Position numbers and translations under genes: made by a program. From DATGHS01 sp035307785 (GTDB lineage: Bacteria > Planctomycetota > Planctomycetia > Gemmatales > Gemmataceae), in the NCBI GenBank assembly GCA_035307785.1, contig DATGHS010000134.1, positions 1 to 16,877 of the forward strand: 16,877 nt of DNA. Reading direction: 5' to 3'. Shown piece after piece: positions 7,901 through 15,700 of the stretch (positions are counted from its first letter, which is position 1; every line of letters starts with the position of its first letter). Below the pieces are notes generated by a model. That model did not search any database. It saw nothing but the letters and a program-made list of their open reading frames with translations, and was not told the origin of the DNA.

Positions 7901-10900
7901 AAGCTGACTGACAGCAACAAGCACAGCATCGAAGGCGGTTACGTCTTCGTTATTCGCGGCGAAGGCGTGGGCGGCAAAGACTTCCGCTTTAATGACATTG
8001 AACTCATCACGGACAAGCGCGAGTACGCACCAGGCGAAAAAGTCAAGCTGTTGGTCAACACCGACAAGCTCAACGGCACCGTGCTGCTCTTCCTGCGCCC
8101 GACGAATGGCGTGTACCTGCCACCCAAGGTGATTCGCGTGAAGGGCAAGAGCTTCGAGGAAGAACTCGCGATCGCGCAAAAGGACATGCCGAACTGCTTC
8201 GTGGAAGCGCTGACTGTGGCGGATGGCCGCGTGCATACCGAAGTGCGCGAAATCATCGTCCCGCCGGAAAAGCGCGTGCTCAATGTGGATGTGCTGCCGT
8301 CGCAGCAGGAGTATAAGCCCGGCCAGAAGGCGACTGTGAAGATCAAACTGACCGACTTCAACGGCAAGCCGTATACCGGTTCGACCGTGCTCACCATGTA
8401 CGACAAGAGCGTGGAATACATTTCCGGCGGCTCGAATGTGCCGGATATCAAGGAATTCTTCTGGAAATGGCGGCGGCATCACAGCCCGCAAACGGAATCG
8501 ACGGCGGGGCGCTGGTTCTACAATCTCCTGCGCTCGGGCGAAATCGGCATGTCGAATCTGGGCGTCTTCGGCGAAGGGGTTGTGGAGGAACTTGAGGGTG
8601 GTGACAAAGGCGGCCTCGCATTTAACGGTCGTAGTGGCGGAGCGAATCGCGGAGTGTTGCGCGACGGCGCCGGCTTCGGCGGCGGGATGATGCCAGGTGC
8701 CATGCCCATGGCCGCGGCACCCGGACCTGGCGGCGCTGGCGGCGGACCAATGGCGCCGGGAATGGCCAGAGAAGACGCGGCAATGGACAAGGCTGCGGAA
8801 CCGACTTCCCAGCCGGCTGATGGCGCGCAGCAGCAACAGCAGCCGGGTCAACCGCCTGTGGCAACCGTACGCAAGAACTTTGCCGACACGGCCTTCTGGA
8901 CCGGCTCGCTCATGACCGACAAGGACGGCGTCGCCGAAATGAACCTGACGATGCCGGAGAATCTCACCGGCTGGAAGATCAAGTGCTGGGCCATGGGCCT
9001 GGGCACCAAGGTCGGCGAGGGCGAAACCATCGTCACCACGAAGAAAGACCTGCTGGTGCGCATGCAGGCGCCGCGCTTCTTTGTGCAAAAGGACGAAGTG
9101 GTGCTTTCGGCCAACGTCCACAATTACCTGAAGGGCGACAAGGACGTGATCGTGTCGCTGGAACTCGAAGGCGGCGTGCTCGCGCCGACGGGCAACCTTC
9201 AGCAGCAGGTGACGATCGCTTCGAACGGCGAACAGCGCGTCGATTGGCGCGTGAAGGTGCTCACCGAGGGCGAAGCCATTGTCCGCATGAAAGCAGTGGC
9301 TGACGCCGAATCCGATGCCATGGAGATGCGCTTCCCGGCGTACGTCCACGGCATGCTGAAGACCGATTCGTTCTCCGGCGTGGTTCGCCCGGATAAGGAT
9401 TCGGCCCAAATCACCTTCACCGTGCCGGAAGAGCGGCGGATCAAGGAATCGCGGCTTGAAGTCCGCTATTCGCCGACCTTGGCCGGTGCGATGGTGGACG
9501 CCCTGCCCTACATGGTCGAGTATCCGTATGGCTGCACGGAGCAGACGCTCAACCGCTTCCTGCCCACGGTCATCACCCAGCGCATTTTGCAGCGCATGGG
9601 CCTGAATCTGAAGGACATCGAGCAGAAGCGCACGAATCTGAATGCACAGGAAATCGGCGACGATAAAGAGCGGGCCAAAGGTTGGAAGCGCTTCCCGCAC
9701 AACCCGGTTTTTAGCGAGGAAGAAGTGCGCGACATGGCCATCGCCAACGTGCAGGCGCTGCAGAACATGCAACTTTCCGACGGCGGCTGGGGTTGGTTTT
9801 CCGGGTTCGGCGAGCATTCCTGGCCGCATACCACGGCCGTGGTCGTGCACGGGCTGCAAATCGCCAGGTCGAACGACGTGGCGGTGCCGCCGGCCATGCT
9901 CGACCGCGGCATCAGTTGGCTCAAGAACTACCAGGCCGAACAAACGCAAATGATCCGCAATGCCCCCACCAAGACGAAGCCGTGGAAGGAACATGCCGAC
10001 AATCTCGACGCCTTCGTCTACATGGTCCTCATGGACGGCAATGTAAACAACGAGGAGATGCGCGACTACCTGTATCGTGATCGCAATCACCTGGCCGTAT
10101 TCGGCAAGGCGATGCTTGGTCTCACATTGCACAAGCAACAGAGGGCCGATGAACTGGCGATGATTCTCAAGAACATCGAGCAATATGTGGTGCAGGACGA
10201 CGAGAACCAGACGGCGTATCTGCGCCTGCCGCCCGACAATGCCTGGTGGTACTGGTACGGCAGCGAGATCGAATCCGACGCCTACTATCTCAAGCTGCTA
10301 GCCCGCACGAACCCGAAGGGTGAGACCGCCTCGCGGCTCGTGAAGTATCTGCTCAACAACCGCAAGCACGCGACGTACTGGAATAGCACGCGCGATACCG
10401 CAATTTGCATCGAGGCCATGTCGGAGTATCTGGTCGCCAGCGGCGAGGATAAGCCGGACATGACCGTCGAGATCTGGCTCGACGGCAAGAAGTTCAAGGA
10501 CGCGCGAATCACCGCCGAGAACCTGTTCACGTTCGACAATCAATTCGTCCTCTTCGGCGATGCCGTGGAATCGGGCAAGCACGTGCTGGAAGTTCGCCGG
10601 CAAGGCAAGGGCCCGGTCTACTTTAATGCCTATGAGACGAACTTCACGCTCGAAGACTTCATCACCAGGGCCGGGCTGGAGGTGAAGGTCAACCGGAAAT
10701 ACTACAAGCTCACGCCGGTGGACAAGAAGATCAAGGTCCAAGGTTCGGGTGGTCAGGCACTCGATCAAAAGGTCGAAAAATACGAGCGCACGGAGTTTCC
10801 GAATTTGGCCACACTCAAGAGCGGCGATCTCGTCGAAATCGAACTCGAAATCGACAGTAAGAACGATTACGAGTACCTCATCTTCGAGGATCCGAAAGCG

Positions 10901-11149
10901 GCTGGCTTCGAGCCGATGCTGGTTCGCAGTGGATATAATCCTAATGACCTGGGCGCGTACATGGAACTGCGTGATGACCGTGTGTGCTTTTTCGTGCGAG
11001 CCCTGCCGCGCGGCAAGAGCAGCGTGGCCTACCGCATGCGGGCCGAGATTCCGGGCAAGTTCAGTGCGCTGCCCACACGGGCCTCGGCCATGTATGCTCC
11101 GGAGTTGCGTGGCAATTCGGACGAAATCAAGGTCAATATCGTGGATTGA
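4949..11149 (+). CDS. Large bacterial alpha-2-macroglobulin family protein with thioester
   Basis: From ATG 4949 the product is 2066 aa, longer than the roughly 1650 aa of E. coli YfhM. Order: signal or anchor segment (about residues 5-28, no lipobox Cys, unlike YfhM); helical, TPR-like N-terminal part (about 30-400); macroglobulin beta domains including the MG2 hallmark TDRPVYRPTQKVEFKFW (near 640); a Trp-rich stretch (about 786-835); a Gly/Met/Pro/Gln linker (about 1213-1308); the A2M/MG7 domain starting FADTAFW (1311); the thioester domain with PYGCTEQ (C1529, Q1532) followed by an alpha-toroid; and a C-terminal bMG10-like domain (about 1950-2066). The Cys-x-Glu-Gln motif is intact, so an internal thioester able to bind attacking proteases covalently is expected in the periplasm. 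The usual partner pbpC is not in the window. A 36-bp palindrome follows the stop. The family call is essentially certain; protease-trap function is inferred. Confidence 0.95.
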   Translation: MLRKSRVSVLSVVFLFVAAGIWIMAADTPPPQAQRDAAMKAMQAGNFKDAYESFRKLALDPNDDLRKVGSDLTNAVQCLVRLGRVDEADEFREAVIQTHAKNWRLLETAAQSYSLLDHHGYIVAGKFYRGYRHGGGKFVYAPQRDRVRSLQLMQQALGEIKNERDQKAVAQFYLHFANMLLNGAGYFEAWRLQYLADLTQLPDYEDNYYYGGNALGAAVDAEGKPVYHQMPKSYEAAKSDGERWRWMLAQVATHDPGRQSEVDNIFADFLRNQFDVTTMAQYGRLFDEEDRKNDKSGTYALHTLKDDETIARLATGVRRFSVPDEFNWIKIYDKVAARGQSQQGSHARDMLARVYEDRRQYTKSAEAWKKAIAEYGPGPNNNRQQMLDQIVGSWGRFEPNSVLAPGKNATVDFRFRNGSRVQFEAWPINVPKLLTDVRNYLVGHVGQVDWQETNIADLGYRLVERRQNQYFGPRVADWAVDLKPRPGHVDDRITVPTPLQNGAYLLTARMAGGNVSRIIVWISDTVIVKKQLDSQVMYFVADAASGQPIPKAQVTFFGWKQTQVGQNVNQWRVDSVEFQETTNEDGQIILGENRMSNQYQWLVTARAESNRFAYYGFNNVWFGRQYDPEYNQVKVFAITDRPVYRPTQKVEFKFWVEHAKYDQADSSEFANQPFGVEIHNPKGEKIFEKEYTADRFGGLGGEFTIPKDAMLGSYQLQLTNRQKTIVGSGHFRIEEYKKPEFEVTVEAPTKPVQLGEKVEATIKARYYFGAPVVNAKVKYKVLRSTYDSRWFPRGAWDWFYGSGYWWFASDYPWYPGWNDWGCMRPLFIWWRAPSPPPEVVMENEVPIGADGTVKVPIDTSLAKEMHGNQDHKYSITAEVVDESRRTIVGTGDVLVSRNPFRVYSWVDRGHYRVGDTIHANFRAQTLDQKPVEGKGVLTLFQITYNDKNEPVEHPIQNWKVDTNVEGQAHQEIKAHKAGQYRISYKLTDSNKHSIEGGYVFVIRGEGVGGKDFRFNDIELITDKREYAPGEKVKLLVNTDKLNGTVLLFLRPTNGVYLPPKVIRVKGKSFEEELAIAQKDMPNCFVEALTVADGRVHTEVREIIVPPEKRVLNVDVLPSQQEYKPGQKATVKIKLTDFNGKPYTGSTVLTMYDKSVEYISGGSNVPDIKEFFWKWRRHHSPQTESTAGRWFYNLLRSGEIGMSNLGVFGEGVVEELEGGDKGGLAFNGRSGGANRGVLRDGAGFGGGMMPGAMPMAAAPGPGGAGGGPMAPGMAREDAAMDKAAEPTSQPADGAQQQQQPGQPPVATVRKNFADTAFWTGSLMTDKDGVAEMNLTMPENLTGWKIKCWAMGLGTKVGEGETIVTTKKDLLVRMQAPRFFVQKDEVVLSANVHNYLKGDKDVIVSLELEGGVLAPTGNLQQQVTIASNGEQRVDWRVKVLTEGEAIVRMKAVADAESDAMEMRFPAYVHGMLKTDSFSGVVRPDKDSAQITFTVPEERRIKESRLEVRYSPTLAGAMVDALPYMVEYPYGCTEQTLNRFLPTVITQRILQRMGLNLKDIEQKRTNLNAQEIGDDKERAKGWKRFPHNPVFSEEEVRDMAIANVQALQNMQLSDGGWGWFSGFGEHSWPHTTAVVVHGLQIARSNDVAVPPAMLDRGISWLKNYQAEQTQMIRNAPTKTKPWKEHADNLDAFVYMVLMDGNVNNEEMRDYLYRDRNHLAVFGKAMLGLTLHKQQRADELAMILKNIEQYVVQDDENQTAYLRLPPDNAWWYWYGSEIESDAYYLKLLARTNPKGETASRLVKYLLNNRKHATYWNSTRDTAICIEAMSEYLVASGEDKPDMTVEIWLDGKKFKDARITAENLFTFDNQFVLFGDAVESGKHVLEVRRQGKGPVYFNAYETNFTLEDFITRAGLEVKVNRKYYKLTPVDKKIKVQGSGGQALDQKVEKYERTEFPNLATLKSGDLVEIELEIDSKNDYEYLIFEDPKAAGFEPMLVRSGYNPNDLGAYMELRDDRVCFFVRALPRGKSSVAYRMRAEIPGKFSALPTRASAMYAPELRGNSDEIKVNIVD

Positions 11150-11153
11150 ACCA

Positions 11154-11189
11154 GCGCCGCTTGCGGCGTTGCAACGCCGCAAGCGGCGC
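11154..11189. repeat. 36-bp perfect palindrome between macroglobulin gene and coaB
   Basis: Two 18-base halves (11154-11171 and 11172-11189) are exact reverse complements, giving a GC-rich hairpin. It begins 4 nt after the macroglobulin stop and ends 10 nt before the coaB ATG. No T-run follows. Its core GCCGCTTGCGGC is the arm of the repeat at 2506-2541. It may limit readthrough, mask coaB translation initiation, or simply be a dispersed palindromic repeat. Confidence 0.75.
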
Positions 11190-11199
11190 GGATTCGATT

Positions 11200-11934
11200 A
11201 TGAACATCCTGGTGACTGCCGGCAACACGCAAGTTCCCATCGACCGGGTGCGCTGCATTACCAATCGCTTCACCGGCAAGACCGGGGCGCTCATCGCCGT
11301 GGAAGCCTTCCATCGCGACCATGCCGTAACGCTGCTCACATCGAATCCCGCGGCGGTGAGCGGCCTCAAGTCGGTTCCTTCCGGACCGCGTTGGTCGGTG
11401 CAGCCCTTTCAAACTTTTGATGCGCTCCAGCTGCAAATGGCTGCCGCCGTGAAAAGTGGGCATTTTCACGCCGTAGTTCACAGCGCGGCGGTAAGCGACT
11501 ATCTTGTGGAGGGCGCCTACGGCCTTGGCGAAAATGTGAAGTTTCAAGCCGAGACGGGGGCATGGATCGGATCGCCGCCCCGCCTCGTCGACCGTTCGGC
11601 CGCCAAGATCAAGAGCGATGAGCCGGAACTCTGGCTGCGGCTTGTTCGCGCGCCGAAGTTGATCGACAGTGTCCGCTCGGATTGGCACTTCGGCGGCGTT
11701 CTGGTGAAATTCAAATTGGAAGTCGATATAGGCGAAGTGCAATTGCTGGACATCGCGGAAGCATCGCGCCGGCACTCGCAGGCTGACCTGATGGTGGCGA
11801 ACACGCTGGAAGGTGCTACGGAGTGGGCGCTGCTTGGCCCGCTCCAAGAGAAATACGAGCGTGTCGAGCGCGACGATTTGCCGAGGCGGCTGCTGGAGGC
11901 GATTGAGGACCGCGTTCCGTTCAAAGAGGAGTGA
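11200..11934 (+). CDS. coaB: Phosphopantothenate-cysteine ligase, monofunctional (CoaB)
   Basis: The 244-residue cytoplasmic enzyme joins cysteine to 4'-phosphopantothenate after nucleotide activation, the second step of CoA synthesis. The N-terminus MNILVTAGNTQVPID leads into RVRCITNRFTGKTG, the nucleotide-binding signature of CoaB. Further on are HSAAVSDY, AKIKSD (K136, K138), LVKFKLEVD and ADLMVANTLE (N201). The FKLE-x-D and SAAVSDY versions, and the absence of a fused decarboxylase, resemble the separate CoaB of streptococci and eukaryotic PPCS more than the C-terminal half of E. coli CoaBC. The frame is open further upstream inside the macroglobulin gene, but homology begins exactly at this ATG. 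No Shine-Dalgarno sequence is visible; the 36-bp palindrome occupies that place. coaC follows after 147 nt containing a long hairpin. The ligase call is strong; CTP versus ATP use cannot be read from the sequence. Confidence 0.9.
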   Translation: MNILVTAGNTQVPIDRVRCITNRFTGKTGALIAVEAFHRDHAVTLLTSNPAAVSGLKSVPSGPRWSVQPFQTFDALQLQMAAAVKSGHFHAVVHSAAVSDYLVEGAYGLGENVKFQAETGAWIGSPPRLVDRSAAKIKSDEPELWLRLVRAPKLIDSVRSDWHFGGVLVKFKLEVDIGEVQLLDIAEASRRHSQADLMVANTLEGATEWALLGPLQEKYERVERDDLPRRLLEAIEDRVPFKEE

Positions 11935-11959
11935 TGGCAACAGCGAATTCATGGAAAAG

Positions 11960-12045
11960 GTCAGAGCCGCGCACGGAGCGCAGCGCAGTAAGCGGCCAGA
12001 CAGAGTCTGCCGCTTACTGCGCTGCGCTCCGTGCGCGGCTCTGAC
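11960..12045. repeat. 86-nt near-perfect hairpin between coaB and coaC
   Basis: Arms 11960-11996 and 12009-12045 are 37-base perfect reverse complements. The intervening 12 nt can extend the stem further (CAGAC with GTCTG around AGA, with one bulged C). It fills most of the 147-nt gap between coaB and coaC. No T-run follows on the + strand. The length and perfection suggest a REP- or MITE-like palindromic unit instead of a simple terminator. No transposase or target duplication was recognised. Confidence 0.75.
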
Positions 12046-12081
12046 GATTGCTGATTTTGCGCGGCAGTAAAGGAAAAGGCG

Positions 12082-12723
12082 ATGTCGAACATTCTGCTTG
12101 GTGTCACGGGCTCCGTAGCGGCGATTCGCGCGCCGGATTTGTTCGCCGATTTAATTCGTCGCGGGCATGCGGTGAAGATTGTCGCCACGCAAGCGGCGAC
12201 GTACTTTTTCGACGCGGCCAAAATCGGCGGCGCGACCGGGAACCGAAATCGCGATGCTGTCATCCTCGATGAAGACGAATGGCCCGGCATGGGCTATCAG
12301 CGCGGCGATGCAATCGCCCACATCGAACTGCGACGTTGGGCCGATGTTTTCCTCATTGCTCCGCTCGATGCCAACACGTTGGCCAAGCTGGCAACCGGGC
12401 TTTGCGATAATTGCCTTACTTGCGTTTGGCGTGCCTGGGACATGACGCGACCGGTCGTGCTGGCGCCGGCCATGAACACGCTGATGTGGGAGCATCCTTT
12501 TACCCGCCGGCACCTGCGCTGCGTGGCGGCCGATGCCGGAGCCGGACATTTGCCGGGCCATTTGGATCAGGACCAATTGATTCCGCTCATCAACGAGCGC
12601 TGCAAGGCGCTCCACGTGGTTGCCCCGATTAGCAAGGCTCTAGCCTGTGGCGACGTGGGTCTGGGGGCAATGGCGGAAGTTGCAGAAATCGCGGCCGCAC
12701 TAGATGGCTTGCTGAAAAAATAA
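12082..12723 (+). CDS. coaC: Phosphopantothenoylcysteine decarboxylase, HAL3/PPCDC-like (CoaC)
   Basis: The 213-residue HFCD-family flavoprotein decarboxylates phosphopantothenoylcysteine to 4'-phosphopantetheine using FMN, directly after the CoaB step. It starts with the Rossmann-like ILLGVTGSVAAIRA. The catalytic His is in HIELRRWADVFLIAP (H80), followed by DANTLAKLATGLCDN, then PAMNTLMWEHPFT (N132), and the flap cysteine in ACGDVGLGAMAE (C189). As I recall, plant AtHAL3a uses His90, Asn142 and Cys175, so the His-to-Asn spacing is identical while about 24 extra residues precede the Cys. The HIELRRWAD and MWEHPFT wording is closer to eukaryotic PPCDC than to E. coli CoaBC. An AGGA at 12071-12074 lies seven bases before ATG 12082. 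The last codons (AAAAAATAA) double as the T-run of the opposite-strand terminator. Confidence in the enzyme call is high. Confidence 0.93.
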   Translation: MSNILLGVTGSVAAIRAPDLFADLIRRGHAVKIVATQAATYFFDAAKIGGATGNRNRDAVILDEDEWPGMGYQRGDAIAHIELRRWADVFLIAPLDANTLAKLATGLCDNCLTCVWRAWDMTRPVVLAPAMNTLMWEHPFTRRHLRCVAADAGAGHLPGHLDQDQLIPLINERCKALHVVAPISKALACGDVGLGAMAEVAEIAAALDGLLKK

Positions 12724-12749
12724 AGCTCAGGGACGGAAGTCCCTGGGCT
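12724..12749. terminator. Bidirectional hairpin terminator between coaC and the ABC permease
   Basis: An 11-bp stem (AGCTCAGGGAC / GTCCCTGGGCT, one G-T wobble) with a GGAA loop starts right after the coaC stop and lies 9 nt from the permease stop. Read on the - strand it is followed by TTTATTTTTTC, a strong T-run, so it is a convincing intrinsic terminator for the permease operon; on the + strand the run is only TTTCGT. It is a near copy (24 of 26 bases) of the hairpin at 1166-1191. Confidence 0.8.
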
Positions 12750-12758
12750 TTCGTCATA

Positions 12759-15700
12759 TTACTTCTTCGGCACCACGTTCGGCACCAGAAAGATAATGTC
12801 GTAGCCTCCCATCGATTGGTTTCCGTAGAAGCCAGCATAGTCTGGCTGAAAATTTTGGCGGGTTCCGCCGTTGTCGATGGTATCGGGGCCCGTGCTCCAG
12901 ACTACGCCGGTTCCAGGGCGGACAATTCGTTCCCGGCCGCGCAACAGGCCTTTTTCCGGCAATGGTAGTGGTTTGCCTGGTTCTTCCCCTGGGCCAGCAC
13001 CGCCGCCTCCTGGGGCTACCGGGGGCGCACCACCCGCTGCTGCTGGCATCCCCGGCATGCCACCGCCGCCTGGCATGCCCATGCCGCCCGGGGGGCCCGC
13101 GCCACTGTCTTGAGAATCCCACCACACCGGAATTCCTTCTTCGGGCGGCGTCGAATTCCAGGTCAGCAACTCCCCACTGCTGATTCGGTAATGGAATGGT
13201 CGGTTACAGTACGGATCGATGGGGATCTCCGGTAAGATGGCCGGCACCAGGTCGGTCAGCTTCTCGGCCGGCTTCCCGCCTAGTTTTTGATACAGCACCA
13301 GTGCCAGCACAAGGCGCGTGGCGCGCACCTGCGTCAGGCGCAGGAAACGATAGGTTTCCATGTGTGCGTGGGGCCCACGGATATAGCGGAAAAACAAGTC
13401 CTGGGTCAATGGCCGCCAAAGGGCCAGCACACGCTGCCCGTCTGTGTCGATGGGTGGCAGGAAATTCGCAATAATCATCGCGCGCTCATCGTGGCGATCA
13501 AATTGATCCATCACTTTGTCAAAATTCGCTTTCAATAAGGGATAACCCATTGTCGCGCCTTCCAAGTGGATGGCGTAGTATTCGTTGAGCAGGCGGTTGC
13601 GCCGGCGATCTTCCCAAGGCGCAATGCGCGCCGCCGAGACAAGCGTGCTTACCACGTTTTCCTCGATATCGGTGTCTGCCTGCCCATGGCGCAAGTTCAC
13701 CGGCCCTTGTGCCAATTCGACCTGAGCTTGAACATAGCTGGCCTTAATCGATTCGGAGTACGGCGGCCGCAATTGCTCGTGGCGCTGCAATTCGCCCAGG
13801 GCTTTTTGCAACAACTCGGCCGGCACTTCCGGATTGGCAGCCCATTGTTGAAGCGCCCGGCATGCCGCTGCTTCCACCGACGCGCCCTGCCAATACCAGG
13901 ATGGTTCCGCGCGCGTCTGCACGTGGCGGGCGAGTGCCAATGTTTCACGCAGCATTTCAAACGCGGCCGCGTGGTCGCTCTTTTCTGCCTGAATCTGTAA
14001 AGCACGCGCCGCGAGAAGGCGGCCCATGCCGCGATAATCGGCCTGCGTGGGGGCTAGCGTCCAACCGTGACGAGGATCTTCAACATATCCGGGTGGCAGA
14101 TCGGCTGCTTCCCGTACCAACTCAGTCCATTCGTCGCTGCACACCCGTTGCAGGGTCCGCGAAAAATCCTTGTCTGTAGAAAGCCAGCCCCGAAATTGAA
14201 CCGCGTCCACCTTTCGACCGAACAACATTCTCGCCTGCTCCTGCGGATCGGGGAATTGGGAGTCCAATTGCCCATCATCCCGCAGGTTCACATGGTTGGC
14301 GGCCAGGCTCTGCGGCATGCGGCTCGCGGCCTGGCGAATCTTGTTGCCCCCATCGTTGTCATCCAGCTTCGGAAAACCGGCCTCGAATTGGCCGACGTTG
14401 AAAGGCGCCTGCGCGGCCGGCACCTCCCACACGCGGTAGGCCAGACTTCCCACAACCCACAGGCAGGCCACAAGCAGGGCTGCGACCAAACCCATTATCG
14501 TCCGGGCGCTGTAGAGCCGCTCGGTGGCCCAGGGCCAAAGGAGCAAGCGGGCAAGCACAAGCATGCCGATAGGAATCGCGAGAAATTGCCAGCCGTGCAG
14601 ACCGCCGCTCACCAGCGAAGGGATCCAGACAGAAATCAAGATCGCACTCGCCATCAGACTGACCGCCACGGCTACGAACGACTTGCGCACCAGCAGCCCC
14701 GCCAGATGCCCGAAGGCCAGACCGTACACGAACCACGACACGACAAACAGGAAGCTCCCCATCTGCCGCACTATTTGTTCGCCTTCTTGCATGTGTTGGC
14801 GCAATTGCTCGCCCCACGAGCGATTCGGCCCGAACTGGATTTCACCGAGGATCTCAAGGATCAACAAGCCGACGACCAGCAAGAGCGTCGCAATGGCGCC
14901 GCCGGCAAAAAATCGGCTCAGCGTTTTTGTCCACCAGATTCGCCCCAGCGGCAAGCGCTGCTCCGCCAGGAAGCGGAACGAACCTAAGAATTGCTCGTCG
15001 GCAAAGACGGAGACCCCAGCGGCCGTGCCCAAAAGGAGCGTCAGCACCGGCCAGACCAGCCATGGGCTGATGAACAAAAGCGGCGTCAGCAACAGAAACA
15101 CAATCAAGAGCGACAGGTAGAAGAATTTGCCCTGCTGGAACGACAGCCAGAGTGTGCTTTTCACACCCCAGCCGGGACGAATGCTTTGCGGCCGCCAAAG
15201 GCGCTGGGCTGAGCGCCCTCGTTTTCGATCCACGCCGGTGTAAACGAAATACGACAGCAAAATTGGCAGCGGCATGACGAGAACGCCGGCGGCCACCGCG
15301 GCAATGCCTTGAAGGTCGTCAATATTCCAGTTCTTCTCCAGCGCACTCGACACAACGCCTATCACCAAGGTAAGCAAGCCGGTGGTGAATCCCCAAATGA
15401 AGAAAAGTGCAAACAAGCAGGCCAGCGACCACCCGATGGCATTCAGCACCGTGCGGCTCAAAACGGAACCGAATATACCACAGCCGAGCCCCTGCAATCC
15501 CGTCAAGATAATGAGGACTGGAATCGCCAGCAGCCCATATTTGCCGCGCACATCGTCACTCAATGCGCAACACGCAAGGCTGAAGATGGCGATTTGAATA
15601 AGCGTCACCAACAGCGCGACATTGAACTTCGCCAGCCAAATTTGGCTGCGGCTGCGCGGCAAAGAATCGAGAAATTCCAGTGTGTGGGTTTCTGATTCAT

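Noticed and set aside
7595..10183. 862-codon open frame on the - strand inside the macroglobulin gene
   Set aside because: It lies wholly antisense to a well-supported gene, is His/Arg/Val-rich with no recognisable domain, and is explained by GC-biased third codon positions of the true gene.
10984..11199. Longer N-terminus for CoaB reading back into the macroglobulin gene
   Set aside because: The CoaB fold and signature begin right at ATG 11200, and the extension would translate the palindrome and an alternative frame of the upstream gene.
11935..12081. Small open frames covering the coaB-coaC hairpin
   Set aside because: They are continuations of other frames through an inverted repeat, with low-complexity Arg/Cys-rich products and no start signal.
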